From DAHUXD01 sp963805495 (lineage in GTDB: Bacteria; Acidobacteriota; Thermoanaerobaculia; UBA5066; Gp7-AA6): 64,000 nt of DNA. How positions within the stretch are numbered: position 1 is the stretch's first letter; the number at the start of each line of letters is the position of its first letter. Positions 1 through 9,212 of the stretch are shown piece after piece. The stretch spans positions 1,240,001-1,304,000 of the forward strand of contig CAWDUQ010000002.1 of NCBI GenBank assembly GCA_963805495.1, written 5' to 3'. The position numbers and the translations under genes are program-made. Under the pieces are notes generated by a model. It was not told where the DNA came from, did not search any database, and saw only the letters and a program-made list of their open reading frames with translations.

Positions 1-1989
1 CCACAGCTCCGTCGCGGCGCCCTCCTTGAACTTCCAAAGCCCGGCCGCGCCGCCCCTGGACGATAGATAAAGCAGGTAATCGGGACCGAAACGGGGGCTG
101 GTGGCGCGTACGGTCGGTAGAGCGACGTGGCCGACCTGGGCCTCCTTCACGACCCGATCCGAGATCGGTGCCGTCCACAGGCTCCGCGTGGGATTCGCCA
201 CGGTCGCGACGAGGTGCCGGCCGTCTGCACTCGCAGCCACCGAGGCGTACTCCTCGAGACCGGAGGTAACCGCGTGCGAAATCCGCCGCTCGACGTCCAT
301 GACGTACAAGTGGGAGCCGGAACCATCGTCTCGCGTGACGGCATAGATCAACGTACGCGCGTCGAGCAACGTGGGATAGACCACTCGCGAATTATGGTGT
401 GTCAAGCGCTCAGCGACCCCGCCGGAGGAAGGGATCCGCCAGATGTCGAGGTTCAGAGGGGGCACTCCGTGGGCGAAGTACACGAAGCGGCCATCCGGAG
501 ACCAGGTCGGAAAGTGATTGTGGATGCCGGGTTTTTCGATGAAGACCTGCTTGGCGTTGCTGCCGTTGGGATCGGCGATGAAGATGGGATCTCCGGGTTG
601 GGCGCTGTGATACAGGACGTGGCTACGGTCTGGCGACCAAACCGCTTGAACGGCGTCTGGTAGGAAGGGTCGCGGTGTTCCACCCATCGTGGGCACGAGC
701 CACACGCTCTCGTTTTTTCCCTCCTGAATCCGGAGCCAGACGTGAGCCCCGTCGCCGGAAAACCCTACGTTGCGAACCCACGGGTTGACCAGGTCCGGAT
801 ACCGGCCCTTCGAGAGATTGAGAAACTCGCCGCTACCGACCTGGCTCACCCATGCATCGAAGGGGCCGTCGCGGTCGGACAGGAACGCTACGAACTTGCC
901 GTCGGGAGAGATGGCGGCATCGAACTCGGAGCCTTCCCAGTCCGTGAATCGGGTGTATCGAGCATCGGGCAGGGGGTTCTTCCAAGAGTCCTCGGCACGG
1001 CGCAAGCGCCAGGTCATCACGCCGGCGATCACGAGAGCCGCCGCGGCGACAACGGCCGGGACCCACCGGCGGCGCTGCCGAACGGGAGCCGGCTCTGACG
1101 GAAGAGCACCGACCGCGCTGGTCGCTTCAGAGAGGCGATCGCGGACCGTCGCGAGTTCCTTTGCCAGATCCTCCGTCGAGGTGTAACGGCTCCGCGGCTC
1201 CTTGGCGAGGCACCGCTCGATGATCCAACGCAGAGGCACTGGAGCTCTGGGGTTAAGAGTGGTGATTGAGTCCGGCTCGTCTTGAATGATCGCTGCCATC
1301 GTCTGTGGCGCCGAGCCGCGCTGAAAGGCGGGCTTTCCCGTCGCCATTTCGTAGAGGATCGAACCGAACGCAAACTGGTCCGACCGGAAGTCGAGCGCCC
1401 GTCCCGTCGCCTGCTCCGGCGACATGTACCCAATCGTCCCCATCACGATCCCCGGCTCCGTCGCGCCCGAGATCGTCGGCGCCGCCGTCGCTCCACTCGA
1501 TTCCTCCGGCTGCGTCAGTTTCGCCAGGCCGAAATCCAGGATCTTCACGAAACCGTCATTCGAAACCATGACATTCTCCGGCTTCAGGTCCCGGTGCACG
1601 ATCCCCGCCCCGTGCGCTTTCGCGAGCCCGTCGGCCACCTGTGCTGCGATCGTCAGAAGCTGCTTCGTGGGCAGAGCGCCCTCCGCCAAAATCTCCCGCA
1701 GGGTCTGCCCGTCCACGAGCTCCATGGCGATAAACGGCGTTCCACCCGATTCACCGATGTCGTGGATCGTGACGATGTGAGGATGATTGAGCGCGGAAGC
1801 CGACCGCGCCTCTTTTTCGAAGCGTCGCAGCCGCTCCGGATTCGCCGAAACGGCGGCCGGCAACACCTTGACGGCAACCTCACGCCCGAGACGTGTGTCC
1901 CGCGCCCGGTACACCTCCCCCATCCCGCCCGCGCCGAGGGGGGCGAGGATCTCATAGGGGCCGAGGCGAGTGCCGCTTGCGAGAGCCAT
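1..1989 (-). CDS. Ser/Thr protein kinase with C-terminal TolB/WD40-like propeller (3' end cut by window edge)
   Basis: Membrane-anchored Hanks-type kinase expected to phosphorylate Ser/Thr residues; its substrate is unknown. From the ATG at 1989 the reading frame is open to base 1, giving 663 residues with no stop, so the C-terminus lies outside the window. The N-terminal kinase domain (about residues 10-270) shows the glycine loop GAGGMGEVYRARD, the ATP lysine K41, the catalytic loop HRDLKPEN at 132-139 and DFG at 152-154. A basic stretch and one hydrophobic segment (VPAVVAAAALVIAGVM) near residue 325 should be the single membrane span. The outer part has TolB-like blades with repeated SPDG motifs (ISPDGKFVAFLSD, WSPDGRFVYFAHG). 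This architecture is frequent in Acidobacteriota. Kinase assignment is firm; the role of the propeller is inferred. Confidence 0.93.
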   Translation of the reverse strand, partial: MALASGTRLGPYEILAPLGAGGMGEVYRARDTRLGREVAVKVLPAAVSANPERLRRFEKEARSASALNHPHIVTIHDIGESGGTPFIAMELVDGQTLREILAEGALPTKQLLTIAAQVADGLAKAHGAGIVHRDLKPENVMVSNDGFVKILDFGLAKLTQPEESSGATAAPTISGATEPGIVMGTIGYMSPEQATGRALDFRSDQFAFGSILYEMATGKPAFQRGSAPQTMAAIIQDEPDSITTLNPRAPVPLRWIIERCLAKEPRSRYTSTEDLAKELATVRDRLSEATSAVGALPSEPAPVRQRRRWVPAVVAAAALVIAGVMTWRLRRAEDSWKNPLPDARYTRFTDWEGSEFDAAISPDGKFVAFLSDRDGPFDAWVSQVGSGEFLNLSKGRYPDLVNPWVRNVGFSGDGAHVWLRIQEGKNESVWLVPTMGGTPRPFLPDAVQAVWSPDRSHVLYHSAQPGDPIFIADPNGSNAKQVFIEKPGIHNHFPTWSPDGRFVYFAHGVPPLNLDIWRIPSSGGVAERLTHHNSRVVYPTLLDARTLIYAVTRDDGSGSHLYVMDVERRISHAVTSGLEEYASVAASADGRHLVATVANPTRSLWTAPISDRVVKEAQVGHVALPTVRATSPRFGPDYLLYLSSRGGAAGLWKFKEGAATELW

Positions 1990-2046
1990 CGTGGTGGCGA
2001 CAGATTACAACGCGATTTCCGCTTCCGCAGGGCAGAGCACCGGGAT

Positions 2047-2069
2047 GGGGCCGACGGGACTCGAACCCG
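2047..2069 (-). repeat. Copy of the tRNA-Asp 3' end (attachment-site-like)
   Basis: These 23 bases are identical to 3841-3863, the T-arm and 3' acceptor strand of the intact tRNA-Asp. Both copies face the same way, and identity stops exactly at the last acceptor base. No 5' half of a tRNA can be folded here, so this is a fragment. Position and orientation fit the distal attachment site of an element that integrated into the tRNA 3' end. Part of the match could reflect general T-arm conservation. Confidence 0.6.
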
Positions 2070-2097
2070 AAGGTCTTCCGGTCTAACTCCAAACGGC

Positions 2098-2190
2098 TCA
2101 GAGGTCGGTTGCGCCGCTGTCCGTGTTTTTGTCCGTGTCGCCCTCGCGTCTACGCACCGACGGTCGCGAGCGATCGTCTCTTCAGTCTGA
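2098..2190 (-). pseudogene. Possible C-terminal remnant of an integrase-like gene
   Basis: A short open frame ends at TGA (2098-2100), about 30 bases before the tRNA-like fragment, and reads GDTDKNTDSGATDL at its end. Hydrophilic Thr/Asp/Lys-rich tails ending just before a tRNA-derived att site are what I would expect of a tyrosine recombinase C-terminus. No catalytic residues remain, so the identification is an inference from position and composition only. It overlaps the 3' end of the DUF1254 gene by a few bases. Confidence 0.25.
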
Positions 2191-3642
2191 CACCTTGATC
2201 GCCGGTGGCTGCCACGTGCCCTCGCCCGGGGGAAGGATCGAAGGCGGCTCGGTCTTCGGCCAGTAGAGCCGCATCACCAGATAGATCGGGCCGTTCGGCG
2301 CGGGCAACCAGTTGGCTTCCTTTGCCTTGCCCGGCGAGTCCTTCTGTATGTAGAGGGTGAGCGAGCCGTCCGCGTTCTTCTTGAGCTTCGGCAGCATCGG
2401 CGAGTTGATCAGGTAGCGGCTGATCGGGTTCTCGATCAAGAGCTGCGTCTTCCCGTCGTACATGGTCACCGACCAAAACGCATTGACCGGAGGGAACTGG
2501 CCCTTCGCGAAGGTCAGCGTGTAGCTGTGCTTGCTGCCGTCCAGCTCCTCGCCAGTCGCCAAAGCCTTGGTCACGGGATACACGGCTTCCGCGGCGTCGT
2601 TTCCGTAGATGCCGCTGACCGCACCGACGGCGCGCAGCATCCAGTCGCCGTGGAAGAAGGCGCGATCCCCGAAGGCGGAAACCACGTTCCAACCGTTGAT
2701 CTGTTTGAGTCCGGTTGTGAGGTACTGCTTGATCTTCGCGTCGCCGTCCTTCATGCCGAGCGCGACTTCCGCCTTATGCTCCGGCGAGAGGTCCTTGAAG
2801 TCGAACTTCTTGCCTGCCCCGACACCAATGCTGGCGAGCTTCTCCCGGATCGCCTGCTCCTCCGGTCCAGGCGGCGCGAACTGCAGTGCGAAGTCGAGGT
2901 ACTCGAAGAAGTTGGTCTTGACCATTTCCTTGTCGATCTTCGGAAATTGGATCGCGGGCGCTGCAGGCGGCGCGGGTTGCTTGAGGTACGCCGACAGCGG
3001 CTGCACCTTGTAGCCGGCCTGCACCTTGATCACGTTTGGCATGTCCGCCGGGTTGAAGAGCTGAGTGCGGTAGCCCGCGAGCGCGAACTGCGTGGTGGAA
3101 CGGAATACCTTCTGTATGCCCGGCGGCGTGTCGGCCTTCCAGTCGGGCCCGGCCACCATGTAATCGCCAGCTTCGTTGCCTGTGGCGCGGCTGCCGATGT
3201 AGCCGAAATTGAAGGTGTTGCCATCCTCGAGCTGCACCGCGTAGTAGCGACCCTTTTCCACCGCCGGGACCGAAAGCACCACCGGCTCGGCGCGCAGGTC
3301 CATCCAAAGGAAAGAGTACGGTGTGTCGCTGTTCGGCGTGACGATGGCGGTGTCCTTGTACGTGTACACGCGCGGCTCGTTCTTGATCTCGTTGAACGGT
3401 GCCTTGAACTGCCCCGAGGTGCGGTCCACCGCATACTCGTACATCACCGCGTAATTCATCACGATCGGCAGGCCGTAGATGAAGCCTTCCTCCGCTATGG
3501 TTTTGGTCTCGGCGATGCCGGGCGCGGCGATGTTGCTGGCATTGTCTTTCATCGCTGCCCGTGAGATCGAATCGTCCTTTTTCTGGCAGCCCGTGATCAG
3601 GCTCGCCGAGGCGGCGAAGATCGCAACCCATTTCGTGTGCAT
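2182..3642 (-). CDS. DUF1254/DUF1214 domain lipoprotein
   Basis: The product is 486 residues. The start at 3642 is chosen because AGGAGAA lies about 8 bases upstream and the protein then begins with a lipoprotein signal (hydrophobic stretch, then SLITGC, lipobox Cys at about residue 19). The earlier in-frame start at 3729 would bury that signal. The body has the DUF1254 region (about 60-190; TPNSDTPYSFLWMDLRAEP, QLEDGNTFNFGYIG) and the C-terminal DUF1214 region (FWSVTMYDG, about 400-480). The family is periplasmic or secreted and its biochemical role is poorly defined. GC content is visibly lower than in neighbouring genes. The gene lies between two direct copies of the tRNA-Asp 3' end, so recent acquisition is likely. 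A second, diverged DUF1254 protein is at 12616-14235. Confidence 0.88.
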   Translation of the reverse strand: MHTKWVAIFAASASLITGCQKKDDSISRAAMKDNASNIAAPGIAETKTIAEEGFIYGLPIVMNYAVMYEYAVDRTSGQFKAPFNEIKNEPRVYTYKDTAIVTPNSDTPYSFLWMDLRAEPVVLSVPAVEKGRYYAVQLEDGNTFNFGYIGSRATGNEAGDYMVAGPDWKADTPPGIQKVFRSTTQFALAGYRTQLFNPADMPNVIKVQAGYKVQPLSAYLKQPAPPAAPAIQFPKIDKEMVKTNFFEYLDFALQFAPPGPEEQAIREKLASIGVGAGKKFDFKDLSPEHKAEVALGMKDGDAKIKQYLTTGLKQINGWNVVSAFGDRAFFHGDWMLRAVGAVSGIYGNDAAEAVYPVTKALATGEELDGSKHSYTLTFAKGQFPPVNAFWSVTMYDGKTQLLIENPISRYLINSPMLPKLKKNADGSLTLYIQKDSPGKAKEANWLPAPNGPIYLVMRLYWPKTEPPSILPPGEGTWQPPAIKVSD

Positions 3643-3836
3643 GGAAAATTCTCCTCGCATGATCACCACCCTCTGCTGACCATCGCGGGAGTCTACACGC
3701 CATGCGATATGCAGGTAAGCAGCGCGCACCGGACCGCTCGCCGTTCGCCTCGGCTCCGGCGGGGTCGGCGGTAGCCCGGTACCTGGATCGGTTGTCGGGC
3801 CGGCCTCGGAAAGCCCACTGGCATCGCGGTATCTAG

Positions 3837-3913
<77 letters not shown>

Positions 3914-4023
3914 GCGAAAGGAACGGCGCATGATACCGGAATGGCGAGCCCAGTCAACCGGTTACAGAATCGTCGGGGCCGTCCCTTCGCCTGGACGGCA
4001 CCGGTCACGGGATAATTGGACGA

Positions 4024-5154
4024 ATGAAGCGATTTGGAAACCTGACCGTCGTCGCGCTGGCCGCGTTGGTTGCGCTGTCGCAGCCGCTCGCCTCCCCCGC
4101 GCTGTCGCAGCCTCCCGCCGCCCCCGCGCCGTCGGTGAAGTTCGCGACGCTGGCCTTCGACGGGACGCGCTTCTACCAGCCGGAGCCGCGCGCGTTCCGG
4201 CTCGGGAAATGGGCGAAGCGGACCTTCGCCACCCACCGGGGCCCATGGCGCGACTTCACGAACACGCCGCCCGCCCCGGCTCCGGCCGCGCACGTGTGCG
4301 ACGGCGGCCTGCGCGTGACGTTCGTCAACCATGCGACGCTCCTGATCCAGATGGATGGCGTGAACATCCTGACCGACCCGACCTGGGCCAAGCGGTCCGT
4401 GGCGACGATCGGCCGTCGCCGGCGTCGGCCGGCCGGGATCCGGTTCGAGGACCTGCCGAAGATCGACGCGGTCCTCGTCTCCCACAACCACCAGGACCAC
4501 ATGGACCTGCCGACGCTTCGACGGCTCACGCAGGAGTTCCGGCCGGCGGTTTACGCGGGCCTGCGCAGCGCCGTGTTCCTCGCGCGCAAAGGGGTGCCGG
4601 GCGCACACGACCTCGACTGGTGGCAGTCGGCGCCGCTTCCCGGCGGCCTAACGGTCACGGCCGTTCCGGCGCGGCACAGTTCGGGGCGCGGGCTCTTCGA
4701 CCACGACCGCATGCTCTGGTGCGGCTTCGTCGTCAGCGGCCCTTCGGGCTCGGTCTACTTCGCGGGCGACACGGGCTGGGGGTCGCACTTCGCCGAGATC
4801 GGAAAGCGCTTCCCCAACCTGCGCCTCGCGATCCTGCCGATCGGCGGATTCAAGCCCGTCTGGTACATGCGCGAACAGCACATCGGGCCGGAAGACGCGC
4901 TCCTGGCGATGCGCGACCTCGGCGCCGAGACGATGATACCGATGCACTTCGGGACCTTTCCCAACGCCGCCGAGGGCGAGACGGAACCGGTGGAGATCCT
5001 CGTGAATGCCCTCGCCGCGTCACCCGACGTGCGCCGGCGCGTCACGATCCTCGACAACGGCCAGTCGGTCGACGTCCCGCCCGTCCGCCACTCGGATGTC
5101 CCGCTGCAGGCTTCCGGGCGAGCCGAAGAACCCGCCTTCCAGGCTCCCCGCTAG
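4024..5154 (+). CDS. Exported metallo-beta-lactamase-fold hydrolase (UlaG/NAPE-PLD-like)
   Basis: 376 residues. The N-terminus has an Ala/Leu-rich export signal of roughly 30 residues. The hydrolase core starts near residue 95 (VTFVNHATLLIQMDG, ILTDPTW) and carries the metal motif HNHQDH at 154-159, followed by later conserved positions RHSSGRG, FAGDTGWG and PMHFGTF. This order matches the Zn-dependent L-ascorbate lactonase and N-acylphosphatidylethanolamine phospholipase D branch of the superfamily. The substrate cannot be read from sequence; a phosphodiester of a lipid or a lactone is plausible. It is convergent with the M13 peptidase, with only 55 bases between stops, and follows tRNA-Asp on the opposite strand. 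No strong Shine-Dalgarno is visible before the ATG. Confidence 0.88.
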   Translation: MKRFGNLTVVALAALVALSQPLASPALSQPPAAPAPSVKFATLAFDGTRFYQPEPRAFRLGKWAKRTFATHRGPWRDFTNTPPAPAPAAHVCDGGLRVTFVNHATLLIQMDGVNILTDPTWAKRSVATIGRRRRRPAGIRFEDLPKIDAVLVSHNHQDHMDLPTLRRLTQEFRPAVYAGLRSAVFLARKGVPGAHDLDWWQSAPLPGGLTVTAVPARHSSGRGLFDHDRMLWCGFVVSGPSGSVYFAGDTGWGSHFAEIGKRFPNLRLAILPIGGFKPVWYMREQHIGPEDALLAMRDLGAETMIPMHFGTFPNAAEGETEPVEILVNALAASPDVRRRVTILDNGQSVDVPPVRHSDVPLQASGRAEEPAFQAPR

Positions 5155-5209
5155 CGTCCCAGCCGAAACTCGCCCTCGAAAGGGGCGCTCCCGCTCCGGT
5201 CGCGGCGGT

Positions 5210-7243
5210 TCACCAGACGTCGCAGCGAACGGCGTCGTCGCGGACCATCGGCGAGCCCGGCTTGCAGCCGAACGCCTTCGCGAACTCCGGGAGGTTCGAC
5301 AGCGGCCCGATGACGCGGAACTTCGAGATCGGATGCGGGTCGCTTTGCGCCATGACGCGCGCGAGCTCCGGGCGCAGCGCGTCGCCCCGGAACTGCCCCC
5401 AGGCGATGAAGAACTGCTGGTCCGGCGTGAAGCCGTCGACCGTGGGCATCGGCGGCTTGCCCTTCTGCGCGATCTCGAACGCTCGGTACGCGATTCGGGC
5501 CCCCGCCAGGTCCCCGATCGACTCGCCGACGACGAGCCGGCCCTTCTCCGCCACGCCCGGCTCGACCTCGTACCGGTCGTACTGCTCGACGACGCAGCGG
5601 GTCTTCTCCTGGAACTTCTTGAGATCCTCCGGGCTCCACCAGTTCTCCAGCCGTCCGAGCGCGTCGTACTGCGAGCCCTGGTCGTCGAAGCCGTGGCTGA
5701 TCTCGTGCCCGATGACGACGCCGATGGCGCCGTAGTTGACGGCGTCGTTGGCCTCCACGCTGAAGGCCGGCGGTTGCAGGATTCCGGCGGGGAACACGAT
5801 CTCGTTGAGCGACGGGTTGTAGTACGCGTTCGAGGTCGGAGGGGTCATGCCCCAGCGCCCCCGGTCCACGGGCTTGCCGATCGTCGCGAGGTCGTCGTCG
5901 ACGTTGAATCTCCGGGCGGCCGCGACGTCCGACCAGTACGCCGTCCGCGACACCGGGATCGTGCTGTAGTCCTTCCACCGGTCCGGGTAACCGATTTTCG
6001 GGTTGAACGTCGAGAGCTTCTCGAGGGCCTTCGTCTTCGTCTCGGCGCTCATCCAGTCGAGACCCTCGATCGTCTCCTTCATCGCGAGGAGGAGGTTTTT
6101 CACGAGCTCCTGCATGCGGGCCTTGGCCTCCGGCGGGAAGTACTTCTCGACGTACTTGCGGCCGAGGGCCTCGCCGAGCAGCCGGTCGGTCGACTGCGCG
6201 CAGAGCTTCCAGCGCGGCTTCTGCTCCTTTTCGCCGCGCAGGTACGCGCCCTTGAACGCGAAATCCTCGTCGACGATCGGGTCGGAGAGGGCCGAGGCGA
6301 TCGTGTCGAGGAGCTGCCAGCGCAGGTAGATCTTCCAATCTCCGATCGGCGCCTTCGCCAGGAAGGCCTGGACTTGCGCCATGAAGGCGGGCTCGTTGAC
6401 GTTCACGTCGCCGGCCGGAAAGCCGGCGGTCTTCGCGTAGCCTGCCCAGTCGAACGCCGGCGTCATCTTCTGGAGCGCGGCGAAGGCGACCTTGTGGTCG
6501 GTCGCCCGCGGGTCACGCAGGGCGACGTTGTCGAGCGAGGCTTCGGCGAGCTTCTTCTCGAACGCGAACACTGTCGACGCCGCCGCCTTCGCCCGGGCGG
6601 GGGACCACCCGGCCAGGACCAGCATCTTCTGGACGTGCTCGAGGTATTTCGCGCGCGCGTCGACGAAACGCGGCTCGGTCTTGACGTAGTAGTCCCGGTC
6701 CGGCAACCCCAGCCCGCTCGCATAGATCTGGGCGATGACGTCGTTGGGGTTGTGGTTGTCGGATCCGGCCGTGACGCCGAACGGCACCGGGATTCCGAGT
6801 GCGTGCAGCTTCTCGATCATCCTTCCGACGTCGGCCGTCGTCTTCATGGCCTCGATTTCGGCAAAGTAGGGCGCGAGCGGCTTGACCCCGGCGGCGTTGC
6901 GGGCGCCCGCGTCCATGCACGCGGCGTAGAAGTCCCCGACGAGCTGATCGACGCTGCCTTTCGGCCAGTCCGTCTTCGCGGACGTCTCGTCGAGGATGCT
7001 TCGGAGCTGCTCCTTGGCGTCCTCCCCCGCCTTCCAGCGCCGGCTCCAGCGGGACATGGAGGCCGGGATCGGGTTCGACGCCCGCCAGGCGCCGTTCGAG
7101 AACTCGAAGAAGTCCGTGCAGGGGGAAACCGAGCGGTCGAGGTCCGAGAGCTCGATGCCCTTGAGCGGCTCTTCGGCGAACACGAGGCCCGGCGAGGCGA
7201 GGGACGCGGCGAGAACCGCCGCCGCGCGAAAGCGTCGGTGCAT
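5210..7243 (-). CDS. M13 family (neprilysin/PepO-like) zinc metallopeptidase
   Basis: 677 residues, the usual M13 length. The start at 7243 has GGAGGAAACTC directly upstream and gives a clean signal peptide (cleavage near VFAEEP). The longer upstream frame overlaps the divergent gene and is not coding. The N-terminal M13 domain begins with CTDFFEFSNGAW. The catalytic domain has HEISH at 513-517 (two Zn ligands and the catalytic Glu) and GESIGD with the third ligand E574. The C-terminus is RCDVW, matching the family's terminal CxxW. It should cleave small to medium peptides in the periplasm or outside the cell. It is divergent from the secreted protein at 7391, sharing a 147-base intergenic region. 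Confidence 0.95.
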   Translation of the reverse strand: MHRRFRAAAVLAASLASPGLVFAEEPLKGIELSDLDRSVSPCTDFFEFSNGAWRASNPIPASMSRWSRRWKAGEDAKEQLRSILDETSAKTDWPKGSVDQLVGDFYAACMDAGARNAAGVKPLAPYFAEIEAMKTTADVGRMIEKLHALGIPVPFGVTAGSDNHNPNDVIAQIYASGLGLPDRDYYVKTEPRFVDARAKYLEHVQKMLVLAGWSPARAKAAASTVFAFEKKLAEASLDNVALRDPRATDHKVAFAALQKMTPAFDWAGYAKTAGFPAGDVNVNEPAFMAQVQAFLAKAPIGDWKIYLRWQLLDTIASALSDPIVDEDFAFKGAYLRGEKEQKPRWKLCAQSTDRLLGEALGRKYVEKYFPPEAKARMQELVKNLLLAMKETIEGLDWMSAETKTKALEKLSTFNPKIGYPDRWKDYSTIPVSRTAYWSDVAAARRFNVDDDLATIGKPVDRGRWGMTPPTSNAYYNPSLNEIVFPAGILQPPAFSVEANDAVNYGAIGVVIGHEISHGFDDQGSQYDALGRLENWWSPEDLKKFQEKTRCVVEQYDRYEVEPGVAEKGRLVVGESIGDLAGARIAYRAFEIAQKGKPPMPTVDGFTPDQQFFIAWGQFRGDALRPELARVMAQSDPHPISKFRVIGPLSNLPEFAKAFGCKPGSPMVRDDAVRCDVW

Positions 7244-7390
7244 GAGTTTCCTCCAGCCGGGGATTCTACAAGGCCGCACGAGCGCCGGACGGCCGTCGAT
7301 TGCCTCGCGCACCGGACGCAACCCGCGGGGGTCTCGGCGCGTAAGCACGGAGAGCCGCCCCGGTCGAGCTTGGCGGCCCATGGGAGGTCT

Positions 7391-8500
7391 ATGAGAGCGA
7401 TCTTGGCGGCGGCCGGTCTGGCCGCGACGATGGCCTTGCCGGCGGCCGAGCCCTCGGAGCCCATCCCCCTCGATGCCGCGCACTGGACGTTCTCGGGCGA
7501 CGCGAAGATTGAGACCTACCTCGGCCGGTCGGCGCTGCGCATGTGCAAGGCCGAGGTCGTGGCAAAGGACGTGGAGTTTCGCGACGGCACGCTCGACTTC
7601 GACCTCGCCGTCTCCACGCGCCGGAACTTCCCGATGGTCGGGCTCCGGCGGCAGGGCGAGGGCGAGTACGAGGAGTTCTATCTCCGCACGCACAAGTCGG
7701 AGCTGCCGGACGCGATCCAGTACGTGCCCGCGTACCAGGGAGTCGGCGGGTGGCAGCTCTACCACGGCCCCGGGTTCACCGCGAAGGCGGCGTTCCCCCG
7801 GAACCAGTGGTTCCGGGTCCGGATCGTGCTTTCGGGCACTCGTGCCGCCGTCTTCGTCGGCGACGTCGCCGAGCCGCAGCTCGTCGTCGCGCGCCTGCGC
7901 CGCGAGCCGCGGTCGGGCGGCCTGGAGTTTTCCGACGCCTGCCCGGGAGCGCCCGAGGGCGAGCGCGTCGCGGCGATCTCCAACGTCGTCCTCCGCCCCG
8001 GCTACGTTCCGTACGATTTCGGCAGGTCCACGACCCGCGAGAACCCGCCGCCGACGGGGGTCATCCCGGAATGGGAGATCTCGGAGTCCTTCGTTCCCGC
8101 AAAGGGACCCGTCCGCGCGCTTCCCGAAAAGGTCCTCGGCGGCCGCTGGCAGAATGTCGCCGCCGAGCCCTCGGGTCTCGTCGTCCTCGAAAAGCACGTG
8201 CCCCTTCCCAGGGACGTCGAGCGGCCGGCCGTCCTCGCCCGCGTCGCCGTGGACGCCGCCGCCGACGGCGTACGGCGCTTCGACTTCGGCTTCAGCGACG
8301 AAGTCACGGTGTTCCTGAACGGCCAGCCGCTCTACTCGGGAGACGCGCGCTACAGCCACGACAACCCTCGGCAGGAGGGCCTCATCGGCTACTGGCAGGG
8401 AACGCTCTACCTGCCGCTCAGGAAGGGACGCAACGAGATCGTCCTCGCCGTCTCCGAGGTCTTCGGCGGGTGGGGCGTGATGGGGCGCTTCGAGCCGTAG
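7391..8500 (+). CDS. Secreted protein with concanavalin-like jelly-roll domains, function unknown
   Basis: 369 residues starting at an ATG preceded by GGGAGG. A short signal peptide ends near LPAAEP. Residues about 25-200 resemble a lectin or DUF1080-like beta-sandwich (LDFDLAVSTRRNFPMVGLRR, FRVRIVLSGTRAAVFV, GGLEFSDACPG). Residues about 215-369 form a second beta-rich segment with FLNGQPLYSG and GYWQGTLYLPLRKGRNEI, as seen in galactose-binding-like folds. No catalytic residues are recognisable. I would expect a periplasmic or extracellular carbohydrate-binding role, but that is only a fold-level guess. It is divergent from the M13 peptidase; no co-directional partner is evident downstream, only a permease remnant. 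Confidence 0.75.
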   Translation: MRAILAAAGLAATMALPAAEPSEPIPLDAAHWTFSGDAKIETYLGRSALRMCKAEVVAKDVEFRDGTLDFDLAVSTRRNFPMVGLRRQGEGEYEEFYLRTHKSELPDAIQYVPAYQGVGGWQLYHGPGFTAKAAFPRNQWFRVRIVLSGTRAAVFVGDVAEPQLVVARLRREPRSGGLEFSDACPGAPEGERVAAISNVVLRPGYVPYDFGRSTTRENPPPTGVIPEWEISESFVPAKGPVRALPEKVLGGRWQNVAAEPSGLVVLEKHVPLPRDVERPAVLARVAVDAAADGVRRFDFGFSDEVTVFLNGQPLYSGDARYSHDNPRQEGLIGYWQGTLYLPLRKGRNEIVLAVSEVFGGWGVMGRFEP

Positions 8501-8605
8501 GCCGGGGCAGGGCGAGCGCCCCGCGGGCACGACTTCGGCTTCGGCCCCTCGATCGCGACGAGCAGCCGCGCGGGCGCGCGCCGACCCCGGGCGTTCTCGA
8601 GGACC

Positions 8606-8824
8606 GTGGCCAGCAGCTTCGGCTCGACGTTCTCGAGCCGCCCGGTCGCCGCGCTCGGCCTCGGGCGCCTCGTTTCGGGCCTTCTCTTCGGCATCGCCGC
8701 CAACGACGCGTCGACCCTCATCGGCGCGGCCGCTCTCCTGGGGCTTGCCGCCGCCGCCGCGAGCATCCTGCCGGCCCTGCGGGCCACACGGATCGACCCG
8801 GTCCGCGCCCTGCGGGCCGAGTGA
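8606..8824 (+). pseudogene. 3' remnant of a MacB/ADOP-type ABC transporter permease
   Basis: The translated tail reads as the last membrane span and cytoplasmic end of an FtsX/MacB permease: a hydrophobic stretch (GRLVSGLLFGIA, LIGAAALLGLAAAAASILPA) followed by RATRIDPVRALRAE, the signature C-terminus of this family. Full permeases have 400 or more residues (800 for acidobacterial duplicated orphan permeases), and nothing upstream in any frame completes the protein. A decayed gene is the simplest reading. Confidence 0.65.
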
Positions 8825-8831
8825 GGCGGAG

Positions 8832-9212
8832 TCAGGCGATCGAGGCGATCCGCCGGGACGACGGCAGCGCGAGCAGCCGATTGGCGCGCCGGACGAGCGC
8901 GACGATTTTTTCCCGGCACCGCGCCTGTTCGCCGATCGGAATCTCCCAGAGCACGACGGCGGGAGTGAACACCGCTTCCGCCAGCGGCGGCTCGCCCTCT
9001 TCGAGGCCGCGGGTCCACTCTTCCCGGATCATCGCTCGACGCGCCTCGCGAAGCGCCTCGAGTTTCTGCGGCCGGCCGGAAGTTGGACGAAAGTAAAGCG
9101 TCATCCGACCCAGGACACCGTCCGACGTCGGCACGATCTCCTCGAGTCCGAGCGCGGCCTCCGGCACGACATGCCGTTCGTGCCGACGAGTCCGCCAGGC
9201 CGCCAGGTTCAT
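8832..9212 (-). CDS. Hypothetical protein, 126 aa
   Basis: I do not recognise a family. The start at 9212 is preferred over 9236 because GGGGAGGAACG precedes it. The product is soluble, lacks a signal peptide or membrane span, and is Arg/Glu-rich with probable helices (KLEALREARRAMIREEWTR, REKIVALVRRANRLL) around a short beta region (AVFTPAVVLWEIPIG). Its stop lies 8 bases from the end of the convergent permease remnant. A small palindrome at 9263-9278 lies about 50 bases upstream and could regulate it. Confidence 0.6.
   Translation of the reverse strand: MNLAAWRTRRHERHVVPEAALGLEEIVPTSDGVLGRMTLYFRPTSGRPQKLEALREARRAMIREEWTRGLEEGEPPLAEAVFTPAVVLWEIPIGEQARCREKIVALVRRANRLLALPSSRRIASIA

Noticed and set aside
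2041..2110. Complete second tRNA gene
   Set aside because: Only the T-arm and 3' acceptor can be folded; no matching 5' acceptor, D arm or anticodon stem is found.
5210..8530. M13 peptidase extended to an 1106-residue protein
   Set aside because: The additional N-terminal part is antisense to the secreted protein at 7391-8500; the start at 7243 has a ribosome site and signal peptide.
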